From the NCBI GenBank assembly GCA_946480245.1, contig CAMLIZ010000196.1, positions 1 to 7,194 on the forward strand: a DNA stretch of 7,194 bases. The letters run 5' to 3'. The notes beneath the pieces are model-generated. The model did not search any database. It saw only the letters and a list, made by a program, of their open reading frames with translations, and had not been told where the DNA came from. The stretch comes from an uncultured Pseudomonadota bacterium. GTDB lineage: Bacteria; Pseudomonadota; Gammaproteobacteria; Burkholderiales; Burkholderiaceae. The first letter of the stretch is position 1, and the number at the start of each line of letters is the position of its first letter. Shown here in pieces: positions 1 through 6,362 of this stretch. The position numbers were made by a program, and so were the translations under genes.

Positions 1-286
1 CTTCGATCGCCGACTTGTTGCCGAACCAGGCCACCTGCACCTTGTTGAAGCGCATCGCCTCGATCACGCCGGCGTAGTCGGTGGCGAAGAACGGGCGGAT
101 CGTCAGGCCCGTGGCCTTCTGCATCTCTTCGAGCAGCGGCTGCCACGCGGCCTTGAGGCCGCTGGACGATTCGGTCGAGATGATGCCGAAGTTGACGTCC
201 TCGGCGCTGGCGTGTGCCGGCATCCACAGCGCGGCGGTGGTGGCGAGCATGGCGAGCATCGTGCGGCGGGTCGTGGTCTTGGTCAT
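1..286 (-). CDS. phnD: Phosphonate ABC transporter periplasmic binding protein PhnD (N-terminal part, cut by window edge)
   Basis: This is the first 95 codons of a PhnD-type binding protein, which captures phosphonates (in some relatives phosphite or 2-aminoethylphosphonate) in the periplasm and delivers them to the PhnE permease. The mature protein opens with FGIISTES, followed by FFATDYAGVIEAMRFNKVQ and AWFGNKSA, which match from memory the same blocks in E. coli PhnD. Residues 1-28 look like a signal peptide: two arginines at 7-8, a hydrophobic stretch at 10-22 and a likely cut after ASA (residue 28). The ATG at 286-284 is supported by a GGAG eight bases upstream (298-295). The gene follows phnC on the same strand after 38 bases, so the two are probably co-transcribed; a phnE gene would be expected beyond the left edge but is not visible. 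Family assignment is secure; the exact substrate is not. Confidence 0.93.
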   Translation of the reverse strand, partial: MTKTTTRRTMLAMLATTAALWMPAHASAEDVNFGIISTESSSGLKAAWQPLLEEMQKATGLTIRPFFATDYAGVIEAMRFNKVQVAWFGNKSAIE

Positions 287-324
287 CGGGATAGCTCCGG
301 GTAGGGAAGGAAGTTGGGCTGCGG

Positions 325-1158
325 TCAGGCGACCTGCAGCACGGGTTCGGGCATGGGCTGCGAATCGACAGCCGTGGTGCCGTCGAGCAGCTCGTCGCTT
401 TGCGTGCCGTACAGCTCGCGCAGCAGCGCCTGGGTGAGGTTGCGGGTAGGGCCGTCGTACACCACCTGGCCGGCGCGCAGCGCGATCGTGCGGGGGCAGA
501 ACGCGCGCGCAAACTCCACCTGATGCAGCGAAACGAGCACGGTCACGCCGAGCTCGCCGTTCAGCTCGGCCAGCAGCGCCATCACGCGGCGGCTGGATTC
601 GGGGTCGAGCGAGGCGATCGGCTCGTCGGCGAGGATCACCTTGGCGTGCTGCACCAGCGCGCGCGAGATCGCCGCGCGCTGCTGCTGGCCGCCCGACAAG
701 GTGGAGGCGCGCTGCAGTGCGCAGCGCTCGATGCCCACGCGCGTCAGCGCATCGAAGGCCTGCTGGCGCTCGGCTTGCGGAAAGCGGCCGAGCAGCGTGC
801 GCCACATCGGCAAGCGGTACAGCGCGCCGGCCAGCACGTTGGTGAGCACCGGCAGGCGGCTCACCAGGTTGAACTGCTGGAAGATCGTGGCCACCTCGGT
901 GCGCAGCCGGCGCACCTGGGGCGAGAGCTGTCCGCCGTGCTGCACCAACCGGCCGAGCACGCGCACCTCGCTCACCGAGCCGGGGTCTGCGCGGTGCAGT
1001 CCGTTCAGGTGGCGCAGCAAGGTGCTCTTACCCGAGCCGGAGGCGCCGAGCAGCGCCACCATCTCGCCACGCCTGACCTCGAAGCTCACGCCACGCAGCG
1101 CCGGCTGGTTGCCGAAGCTCTTGCGCAGCGCCATCACTTCGATCACGGTCTCGTTCAT
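325..1158 (-). CDS. phnC: Phosphonate ABC transporter ATP-binding protein PhnC
   Basis: This 277-residue ABC ATPase energises phosphonate import with PhnD and PhnE at the cytoplasmic face of the inner membrane. All nucleotide-binding motifs are intact: Walker A GASGSGKST (38-46), Q-loop Q94 in IFQQFNLV, signature LSGGQQQR (154-161), Walker B VILADE (174-179) with catalytic E179, D-loop SLD (183-185) and switch histidine H212. FQQFNLVSRLPVLTNVLAG and the RHLNGLHRADPGSV block are typical of PhnC rather than of general amino-acid importers, and the neighbouring phnD confirms the assignment. About 27 residues after LRELYG (a Ser/Pro/Asp-rich tail ending in VLQVA) lie beyond the usual ATPase core and are of unknown role. 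The ATG at 1158 has a GGAAGG element eight bases upstream. The gene is divergent from tctD and shares a 98-base control region with it. Confidence 0.95.
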   Translation of the reverse strand: MNETVIEVMALRKSFGNQPALRGVSFEVRRGEMVALLGASGSGKSTLLRHLNGLHRADPGSVSEVRVLGRLVQHGGQLSPQVRRLRTEVATIFQQFNLVSRLPVLTNVLAGALYRLPMWRTLLGRFPQAERQQAFDALTRVGIERCALQRASTLSGGQQQRAAISRALVQHAKVILADEPIASLDPESSRRVMALLAELNGELGVTVLVSLHQVEFARAFCPRTIALRAGQVVYDGPTRNLTQALLRELYGTQSDELLDGTTAVDSQPMPEPVLQVA

Positions 1159-1184
1159 GCCCGGCCCCTTCCGCGGTTTGCAGA

Positions 1185-1215
1185 CCGGCGAATCATCTAG
1201 ACGAGGCGTGACGCT
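1185..1215 (-). promoter_or_regulatory. Candidate phnC promoter
   Basis: On the minus strand a -10-like hexamer GATGAT (1197-1192, four of six matches to TATAAT) lies ten bases downstream of the last unit of an 11-base-period direct repeat. This is the geometry of Pho promoters, in which the PhoB box replaces the -35 element. It predicts a transcript start near 1185 and a leader of about 27 bases that contains the phnC ribosome site. No good -35 hexamer is visible, which is consistent with an activator-dependent promoter. The assignment rests on spacing and weak sequence matches only. Confidence 0.4.
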
Positions 1216-1237
1216 CCTGTGACGCTTGCATGACGCT
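1208..1237. repeat. Triple 11-base direct repeat (OmpR/PhoB-type operator candidate)
   Basis: TGACGCT occurs three times without mismatch, at 1209-1215, 1220-1226 and 1231-1237, with an exact 11-base period. Read toward phnC, the units are GCGTCAT, GCGTCAC and GCGTCAC. The first matches five of seven positions of the PhoB half-site CTGTCAT, and the other two match four. Winged-helix regulators of the OmpR/PhoB family bind head-to-tail on such repeats, one helical turn apart. The site sits between the divergent phnC and tctD genes and could serve either or both. The four-base spacers are not A/T-rich as in classical Pho boxes. Confidence 0.65.
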
Positions 1238-1243
1238 TCGCAG

Positions 1244-1257
1244 TAGCATCGCCCGCA
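1244..1257 (+). promoter_or_regulatory. Candidate tctD -10 element with leaderless start
   Basis: TAGCAT at 1244-1249 matches four of six positions of the -10 consensus and ends seven bases before the ATG at 1257. Transcription would therefore begin at or next to the A of the start codon, giving a leaderless mRNA. In agreement, no purine-rich ribosome site precedes this ATG. The triple repeat ending at 1237 lies where the -35 element would be, so the promoter is probably controlled by whatever binds there. This is inferred from position and has no experimental support. Confidence 0.4.
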
Positions 1258-1928
1258 TGCGAATCCTTCTCGCCGAGGACGAAGCCGAGCTCGCCAACTG
1301 GCTGGTGCGCGCGATGGAACAGAGCGGCTTCGTCGTCGACTGGGTGGACGACGGCCGCCTCGTGCGCCAGTGCCTGGAGGACACGCGCTACGACGCGCTG
1401 GTGCTCGACCTCGGCCTGCCCGGGCGCGGCGGGCACGAGGTGCTGGCCGAGCTGCGGCGCAGCGACCTGCGGCTGCCGATTCTGATCCTCACGGCGCGCG
1501 ACTCCCTGATCGAGCGCGTCAGCACGCTGCACGAAGGCGCCGACGACTTCCTCGCCAAGCCCTTCGAGGTGGCGGAGCTGGAGGCGCGGCTGGTGGCGCT
1601 GGTGCGCCGTGCACGCGGCAGCGATGCACCGCGCTTCGCCTGCGGTGAGCTGGCCTACGACAGCGGCAGCAAGCAGTTTCTGCTGCGCGGCGAGGTGCTG
1701 GCGCTGTCGCCGCGCGAGCATGCGGTGCTGCGTGCGCTGATCCAGCGCAGCGGCGAGCCGCTGTCCAAGCGCGAGATCCTGGAGCGCGTGTTCAGCGACG
1801 AGGCGGCGGTGCAGCCCGAGGCGGTGGAGGTGCTGATTCACCGGCTGCGCAAGCGACTCGAGCAGGCCGACGTGCGCATCACCACCTTGCGCGGCCTGGG
1901 CTACGTGCTGGAAGCTGCGGCGCCGTGA
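1257..1928 (+). CDS. tctD: Response regulator TctD, OmpR/PhoB family
   Basis: This 223-residue DNA-binding response regulator is the predicted partner of the adjacent sensor kinase and activator of the tctCBA genes. The receiver domain (1 to about 115) has the acidic pocket E7/D8, phospho-acceptor D51 in LVLDLGLPG, switch T79 in LILTARD and K101 in FLAKPF. A winged-helix output domain follows (about 125-220), with LSPREHAVLRAL, the recognition-helix region VEVLIHRLRKRLE and the wing motif LRGLGYVLE. The chosen start at 1257 gives MRILLAEDE, the normal family N-terminus. An in-frame ATG at 1230 would add nine unconserved residues and lies inside the triple repeat, so it is less likely. The stop overlaps the tctE start by one base, indicating translational coupling. 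The name comes from its place beside tctE and tctCBA; the sequence alone says only OmpR family. Confidence 0.88.
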   Translation: MRILLAEDEAELANWLVRAMEQSGFVVDWVDDGRLVRQCLEDTRYDALVLDLGLPGRGGHEVLAELRRSDLRLPILILTARDSLIERVSTLHEGADDFLAKPFEVAELEARLVALVRRARGSDAPRFACGELAYDSGSKQFLLRGEVLALSPREHAVLRALIQRSGEPLSKREILERVFSDEAAVQPEAVEVLIHRLRKRLEQADVRITTLRGLGYVLEAAAP

Positions 1929-3343
1929 TGCGCTGGCCCGAGCTGCATGCGCTGAGCGTCAAGCGCACGCTGCTGCTGGTGCTGCTGCCCGGCATGCTGC
2001 TCGCCGTCGGCGGCGAGATCTGGCTCACCTGGCGTACCGCGGTGGGGGCGGCCAACGCCGCCTACGACCGCTCGCTGTACGGCGCGATGAAGGCGATCGA
2101 TGCCAACGTGTCCACGGCCAGCGGGGGCATCGGCGTGGAGCTGCCCTACCGCATGCTCGAGTTCTTTCAGCTCACCGCCAAGGGCGACGTGTACTTTCGC
2201 GTCGCCACCGAGGACGGGCTGGCCGAGGTGGGCAATGCCGACATCCCCGCGCCGCCGCTGCCGCTGCGCACCGGCGCACCGCAGTTCTACGACGCGCTGT
2301 ACTTCGGCGAACGCGTGCGCGTGGGCGCCTATGCGCGCGAGCTGCAGCACCCGGTGGGTGGGCATGTGCACGAACGCATCGTGATCCAGGTGGCCGAGGG
2401 TGTGAGCTCGCGCGACGACTTCACGCGCGTGCTGCTGCTCGACGCGATCAGCCGTGACCTCGTGCTGCTGGCCGTGGGGGCGGCGCTGCTGGCCGGCTCG
2501 GTGGCCTGGGCGCTGAGGCCGCTGCGCCGCCTGCACGACGAGGTGGTGGCGCGCGACCCGCAGGACCTGGCGCCGATCGATCCGCACGGCGTGCCGGCCG
2601 ACGTGCGGCCGCTGGTGGAGGCGGTGAACCACCAGGTGCAGCGCCACCGCGCGCTGCTGGAGGAGCGGCGCCGCTTCATCGACGATGCCTCGCACCAGCT
2701 GCGCACGCCGCTGGCCACCTTGAACGCGCAGCTCGGCTATGCATTGCGCGAGCCCGACCCGCAACGCCTGCGCGAGGCACTGCAGGCCCTGAAGCTGCAG
2801 CTGGACGACACGGTGCGCCGCACCAACCAGATGCTCGCACTGGCGCGTGCCGACGCGCCCGACGTGCCGGTAGCGCCGCTGGAGTTGAACGCGTTCGCCG
2901 AAAGCGTGGCGCGCGAATGGTGGAGCGAGGCGCGCGCCAAGGGGCAGGACCTGGGCTTCGAGCCGGCCGACCAGCCCGTGCAGGCGCAGGTGCATGCGGG
3001 CCTGCTGCGCGAGGCCATGGGCAACCTGCTGCACAACGCGATCAGCTACACGCCGGCCGGCGGCCGCGTGACGGTGCAGGTGCAGCCGCAGCAGGCCAGC
3101 GTGGCGCTGGCGGTGGTGGACGACGGCCCGGGCATTCCGCAGCCCGAGCGCGCGCGTGCCGGCGAGCGCTTCTTTCGCGGCAGCAACGTCAGCGGCGCCG
3201 GATCGGGCCTGGGCCTGGCGATCGTGCGCTCGGTGGCGCGCCAGTTCGGCGGCGAGCTGCAGGTGGGGGCCGGGCCCGAGGGCCGCGGTGCCCGCGTCGC
3301 GATCGTGCTGCCGCGGCTCGGGGAAAACCCGCAAGCGAACTGA
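1928..3343 (+). CDS. tctE: Sensor histidine kinase TctE
   Basis: This 471-residue inner-membrane sensor kinase would detect a periplasmic carboxylate and phosphorylate TctD. Its order is: first membrane helix (about 13-33), a periplasmic region of about 140 residues, second membrane helix (about 178-198), a HAMP-like linker with a helical run toward ALLEERRRFIDDA, a dimerisation/phospho-acceptor domain with H256 in SHQLRTPL, and an ATPase domain. The ATPase boxes are the N box (NLLHNAISYTP, N370), G1 DDGPGIP (398-404), F box ERFFRG and G2 GSGLGLAIV. The periplasmic part, with YDRSLYGAMKAID, LPYRMLEFF, DVYFRVAT and FYDALYFGERVRVGAY, fits the 2CSK_N sensor domain typical of TctE-like kinases. 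All catalytic residues are present. The ATG at 1928 overlaps the tctD stop as TGATG; a GTG one codon earlier is also possible. The ligand cannot be deduced. Confidence 0.9.
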   Translation: MRWPELHALSVKRTLLLVLLPGMLLAVGGEIWLTWRTAVGAANAAYDRSLYGAMKAIDANVSTASGGIGVELPYRMLEFFQLTAKGDVYFRVATEDGLAEVGNADIPAPPLPLRTGAPQFYDALYFGERVRVGAYARELQHPVGGHVHERIVIQVAEGVSSRDDFTRVLLLDAISRDLVLLAVGAALLAGSVAWALRPLRRLHDEVVARDPQDLAPIDPHGVPADVRPLVEAVNHQVQRHRALLEERRRFIDDASHQLRTPLATLNAQLGYALREPDPQRLREALQALKLQLDDTVRRTNQMLALARADAPDVPVAPLELNAFAESVAREWWSEARAKGQDLGFEPADQPVQAQVHAGLLREAMGNLLHNAISYTPAGGRVTVQVQPQQASVALAVVDDGPGIPQPERARAGERFFRGSNVSGAGSGLGLAIVRSVARQFGGELQVGAGPEGRGARVAIVLPRLGENPQAN

Positions 3344-3374
3344 AAGGCCGCCGAAAGTCGCGTTTTCCTACAGT
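3329..3374 (+). promoter_or_regulatory. Candidate TctD-controlled promoter of tctCBA
   Basis: Three related units with an exact 11-base period precede tctC: CCGCAAG (3329-3335), CTGAAAG (3340-3346) and CCGAAAG (3351-3357). Eleven bases after the last unit is a -10-like hexamer TACAGT (3369-3374, four of six consensus matches). No convincing -35 element is present. The arrangement fits activation by an OmpR-family regulator, TctD being the obvious candidate, with a transcript start near 3381 and a leader of about 27 bases. The first unit lies inside the tctE coding end. The units are short and imperfect, so chance is not excluded. Confidence 0.42.
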
Positions 3375-3407
3375 GGGCCCTCCCTGAGAACCCCTGGAGA
3401 CACAGCG

Positions 3408-4391
3408 ATGATCAAGCGCACCCTTGCGGGCACCGTGCTGGCCCTGGCCGCCACGCTGGCCGTTGCCGCCGGCCCGTTCGACAAGCCCGAGTGCATCGCG
3501 CCGGCCAAGCCCGGCGGCGGCTTCGACCTCACCTGCAAGCTGGCGCAAAGCGGCCTGATGGAGGCCAAGCTGGTCAGCGACCCGGTCCGCGTGAGCTACA
3601 TGCCCGGCGGCATCGGCGCGGTGGCCTACAACACCGTGATCGCGCAGCGCCCGGCGGAGGGCAACACGATCGTCGCGTTCTCCGGCGGCTCGCTGCTCAA
3701 CATCGCGCAAGGCAAGTTCGGCAAATACGGCCCCGACGACGTGCGCTGGCTGGCCGGCGTGGGCGCCGACTATGGCGTGATCGCGGTGTCCAAGGATTCG
3801 CCGTACAAGACGCTGAAGGACCTGATGGTGGCCGTGAAGGCCGACCCGAGCAAGGTGGTGTTCGGCGCCGGCGGCACTGTCGGCAGCCAGGACTGGATGA
3901 AGGCCGCGCTGGTGGCCAAGGCCGCCGGCATCGACTACAAGGCCATGCGCTTCGTCGCCTTCGAAGGCGGCGGCGAGGCCACCACCGCGCTGCAAGGCGG
4001 TCACGTGCAGGTGTACTCGGGCGACGCGTCCGAGCTGGCCGAGAAGATCGAGGCCGGTGCGCCGTTCCGCGTGCTGGGGGTGATGAGCGACAAGCGCCTG
4101 CCCGGCGCGCTGGCCAACGTGCCCACCGCCACCGAGCAGGGCTACGACATCACCTGGCCGATCATCCGCGGCTTCTACATGGGCCCGAAGGTGAGCGACG
4201 CCGACTACAAGGCCTGGGTGGACGCGTTCGCCAAGATGATGGCCACGCCGCAGTTCAAGAAGCTGCAGGCCGAGCGCGGGCTGTTCCCGTTCGAAATGAC
4301 CGGCCCCGCGTTCGACGCCTACGTGAAGCGCCAGGTCAAGCAGTACAGCCGCGTCGTCGAGCAGTTCGGCTTGAAGAAGCCGGCGCAGTGA
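3408..4391 (+). CDS. tctC: Tripartite tricarboxylate transporter periplasmic binding protein TctC (Bug family)
   Basis: This 327-residue soluble periplasmic protein captures a carboxylate, by family default citrate or a related acid, for TctAB. A Sec signal peptide is clear: MIKR, a hydrophobic core at residues 8-20 and cleavage after about A21. The mature protein shows the Bug-family landmarks: APAKPGGGFDLT near the start, MPGGIGAVAYN (65-75), FGAGGTVGSQDW (152-163), the EGGGEATTALQGGHVQVYSGD ligand-loop region, and a C-terminal lobe with MATPQFKKLQAERGLFP. It has only two cysteines, C29 and C43, both close to the mature N-terminus. The start at 3408 has GGAG eight bases upstream (3396-3399); a longer in-frame extension into tctE lacks a signal peptide and is rejected. 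The gene begins 64 bases after tctE and ends seven bases before tctB. Substrate specificity varies widely within Bug proteins and cannot be fixed here. Confidence 0.93.
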   Translation: MIKRTLAGTVLALAATLAVAAGPFDKPECIAPAKPGGGFDLTCKLAQSGLMEAKLVSDPVRVSYMPGGIGAVAYNTVIAQRPAEGNTIVAFSGGSLLNIAQGKFGKYGPDDVRWLAGVGADYGVIAVSKDSPYKTLKDLMVAVKADPSKVVFGAGGTVGSQDWMKAALVAKAAGIDYKAMRFVAFEGGGEATTALQGGHVQVYSGDASELAEKIEAGAPFRVLGVMSDKRLPGALANVPTATEQGYDITWPIIRGFYMGPKVSDADYKAWVDAFAKMMATPQFKKLQAERGLFPFEMTGPAFDAYVKRQVKQYSRVVEQFGLKKPAQ

Positions 4392-4398
4392 GCCTGCG

Positions 4399-4848
4399 AT
4401 GACGAGTGATCGCGTTCTCGGTGCCGTCTGCATGGCGGGCGCGGCCGCAATGGCGTGGGCGGCGCGCAGCTACGTGCCGCCCTTTGCCTACGAGCCGGTG
4501 GGGCCACGCGCCTTTCCGATGCTGCTGGCCGCGTTGATCTTCGCCGCTGGCCTCTGGCTGGTGGGGCGGCCGTCGGCGCACAGCGCAGCCGTCGCGCCGG
4601 GGCGCTTCGGCGCGCTGCTGGCGTGCATGGCCGCGGTGCTGGCGTATGCGCTGCTGTTCGAGTCACTCGGTTTCGTGGTGGCCACGGCGCTGATGTCGGT
4701 GCCGGTGGGCCTGGTGTTCGGCGGCCGCTGGCGCGGTGCGCTGATCGGCGGCGTCGGCCTCGGGCTGGGGCTGTACCTGCTGTTCGACAAGGCACTCGAC
4801 GTGGTGCTGCCTACCGGGCTGCTCGCGTTCCTGTTCGGAGGTCATTGA
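4399..4848 (+). CDS. tctB: Tripartite tricarboxylate transporter small membrane subunit TctB
   Basis: This 149-residue inner-membrane protein is the small, poorly conserved subunit of the tripartite transporter, pairing with TctA. Four or five hydrophobic segments are visible: about residues 6-22, 38-55, 70-87, 90-108 and 113-129, followed by a hydrophobic C-terminus. The YEPVGPRAFP block (31-40) and the ESLGFVVATALM block (88-99) correspond to the most conserved stretches I know in TctB proteins. Length is normal for the family. It starts seven bases after the tctC stop without a strong ribosome site (only GTGAG at the tctC end), and its stop overlaps the tctA start by one base, so translation is probably coupled. 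The role of TctB in transport is not well understood in any member. Confidence 0.9.
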   Translation: MTSDRVLGAVCMAGAAAMAWAARSYVPPFAYEPVGPRAFPMLLAALIFAAGLWLVGRPSAHSAAVAPGRFGALLACMAAVLAYALLFESLGFVVATALMSVPVGLVFGGRWRGALIGGVGLGLGLYLLFDKALDVVLPTGLLAFLFGGH

Positions 4849-6362
4849 TGAGTACCTTGTCCGCGCTCGGCAGCGGCTTTGCCGTGGCGCTGCAGCCGAT
4901 CAACCTGGTGGTGGCGGCGATCGGCGCCTTCATCGGCACCGTGGTGGGCATGCTGCCCGGCCTGGGCCCGATCAACGGCGTGGCGATCCTGCTGCCGCTG
5001 GCCTTCGCGCTCAAGCTGCCGCCGGAGACGGCGCTGATCCTGCTGGCGGCCGTGTACATCGGCTGCGAATACGGCGGCCGCATCTCGTCGATCCTGCTCA
5101 ACGTGCCGGGCGACGCGGGCGCCATCATGACCGCGATCGACGGCTACCCGATGGCGCGCAAGGGCCTGGCCGGCGTGGCGCTGTCGATCTCGGCCTGGAG
5201 CTCGTTCGTCGGCTCGATCATGGCCACCGTGGGCATCGCGCTGTTCGCGCCGCTGCTGGCGCGCTGGGCACTGGCCTTCGGGCCGGCCGAGTACTTTGCG
5301 CTGATGTGCTTTGCCTTCGCCTGCCTCACCGGCCTGATGGGCGACAAGCCGATGAAGGCGCTGCTGGCCGCGCTGATCGGGCTGGCGCTGTCCACCGTGG
5401 GCGTGGACTCCAACTCCGGCGTGTACCGCTTCACCTTCGACTCGGTGCACCTGGCCGACGGCATCCAGTTCATCGTGGTGGTGATCGGCCTGTTCTCGGT
5501 CAGCGAGATATTGCTGATGCTGGAGCACCTGGTCAGCAGCGAAGGCATGATCAAGCAGACCGGGCGCAACCTGTTCAACCGTGCCGAGTTCATGTTCACG
5601 GGGTGGGCCACGCTGCGATCCAGCCTGGTCGGCTTCGTGGTGGGCGTGCTGCCGGGCGCCGGTGCCACCATCGCCAGCGCCATCACCTACTCGATGGAAA
5701 AGCGCCTGGGCGACAAGGACGGCACCTTCGGCCACGGCGACATCCGCGGCGTGGCCGCACCCGAGGCCGCCAACAACGCGTCGGCCGGCGGCTCGTTCGT
5801 GCCGATGCTCACGCTCGGCGTGCCGGGCTCGGGCACCACCGCCGTGATGGCCGGTGCGCTGTCGCTCTACAACATCACGCCGGGGCCGATGCTGTTCCAG
5901 CAGCAGCCGCAGCTGGTGTGGGGCCTGATCGCGTCGATGTTCATCGGCAACGTGATGCTGCTGCTGATGAACATCCCGATGGTGGGCCTGTTCACGCGCA
6001 TCCTGCGCGTGCCCACCTGGCTGCTGGTGCCCGGCATCCTGGCGATCAGCACGGTGGGTGTGTATGCCGTGCACGCCACCACCTTCGACCTGGTGCTGAT
6101 GGCCGGGCTGGGCGTGGCCGGCTATGCGCTGCGCAAGTGCGACGTGCCGATGGCGCCGCTGATCCTCGGCTTCGTGCTCGGCGACCTGATGGAGCAGAAC
6201 CTGCGGCGCGCGCTCAGCATCAGCAACGGCGGGCTCGACGTGCTGTGGAGCAGCGGCATCTGCGTCGGCCTGTGGGTGCTGACCATCGCCATGGTGACGG
6301 TGCCGCTGGCGCTGCGCCAGTGGAAGAAGCGGCGCGGCCCGCCTGCCGTGGCCGCGGCCTAG
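4848..6362 (+). CDS. tctA: Tripartite tricarboxylate transporter large membrane subunit TctA
   Basis: This 504-residue polytopic inner-membrane protein is the translocating subunit, moving the carboxylate delivered by TctC in exchange for the ion gradient. About a dozen hydrophobic segments cover the whole length. Family motifs appear twice, once per half: [18 protein letters not shown] (34-51) against [12 protein letters not shown] (266-277), and [17 protein letters not shown] (85-101) against [16 protein letters not shown] (323-338). This supports an internal duplication of the kind expected for an elevator-type carrier. [13 protein letters not shown] upstream of the second pair is also characteristic. 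The ATG at 4848 is preceded by a strong GGAGG (4837-4841) six bases upstream and overlaps the tctB stop as TGATG. The C-terminus ends in a basic KKRRG tail. The stop TAG interlocks with the lysA stop. Confidence 0.95.
   Translation: MSTLSALGSGFAVALQPINLVVAAIGAFIGTVVGMLPGLGPINGVAILLPLAFALKLPPETALILLAAVYIGCEYGGRISSILLNVPGDAGAIMTAIDGYPMARKGLAGVALSISAWSSFVGSIMATVGIALFAPLLARWALAFGPAEYFALMCFAFACLTGLMGDKPMKALLAALIGLALSTVGVDSNSGVYRFTFDSVHLADGIQFIVVVIGLFSVSEILLMLEHLVSSEGMIKQTGRNLFNRAEFMFTGWATLRSSLVGFVVGVLPGAGATIASAITYSMEKRLGDKDGTFGHGDIRGVAAPEAANNASAGGSFVPMLTLGVPGSGTTAVMAGALSLYNITPGPMLFQQQPQLVWGLIASMFIGNVMLLLMNIPMVGLFTRILRVPTWLLVPGILAISTVGVYAVHATTFDLVLMAGLGVAGYALRKCDVPMAPLILGFVLGDLMEQNLRRALSISNGGLDVLWSSGICVGLWVLTIAMVTVPLALRQWKKRRGPPAVAAA
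6359..6362. other. Interlocked stop codons of convergent tctA and lysA
   Basis: The palindrome CTAG provides both stops: TAG on the plus strand (6360-6362) ends tctA, and TAG on the minus strand (6361-6359) ends lysA. The convergent genes therefore leave no intergenic DNA, and any terminator for either transcript must lie within the coding region of the other. Confidence 0.95.

Noticed and set aside
400..1200. A 266-codon plus-strand open frame opposite phnC
   Set aside because: It is the complement of an intact ABC ATPase with every motif in place; the translation is repetitive and has no family features.
1925..1927. GTG one codon before the chosen tctE start
   Set aside because: It is possible, with a four-base overlap with tctD, but the ATG at 1928 in a TGATG junction is the simpler choice. 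The difference is one residue.
1901..3334. A 477-codon open frame on the minus strand opposite tctE
   Set aside because: It mirrors a confidently assigned kinase gene. Its translation is rich in His, Arg, Gln and Ala with no recognisable domain, which is typical of antisense frames in GC-rich DNA.
3156..3407. N-terminal extension of the tctC frame back into tctE
   Set aside because: The extension overlaps the kinase ATPase domain, is Ser/Arg/Ala-rich and would bury the signal peptide. The ATG at 3408 has a good ribosome site.
3189..4433. A 414-codon minus-strand open frame opposite tctC
   Set aside because: Same compositional signature as the other antisense frames, and it lies opposite a gene with clear family motifs and a signal peptide.
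6350..6359. The palindrome GGCCGCGGCC just before the tctA stop as a terminator
   Set aside because: It has no loop and no following T-run, and it encodes the alanine-rich end of TctA. Such palindromes are expected by chance at this GC level.
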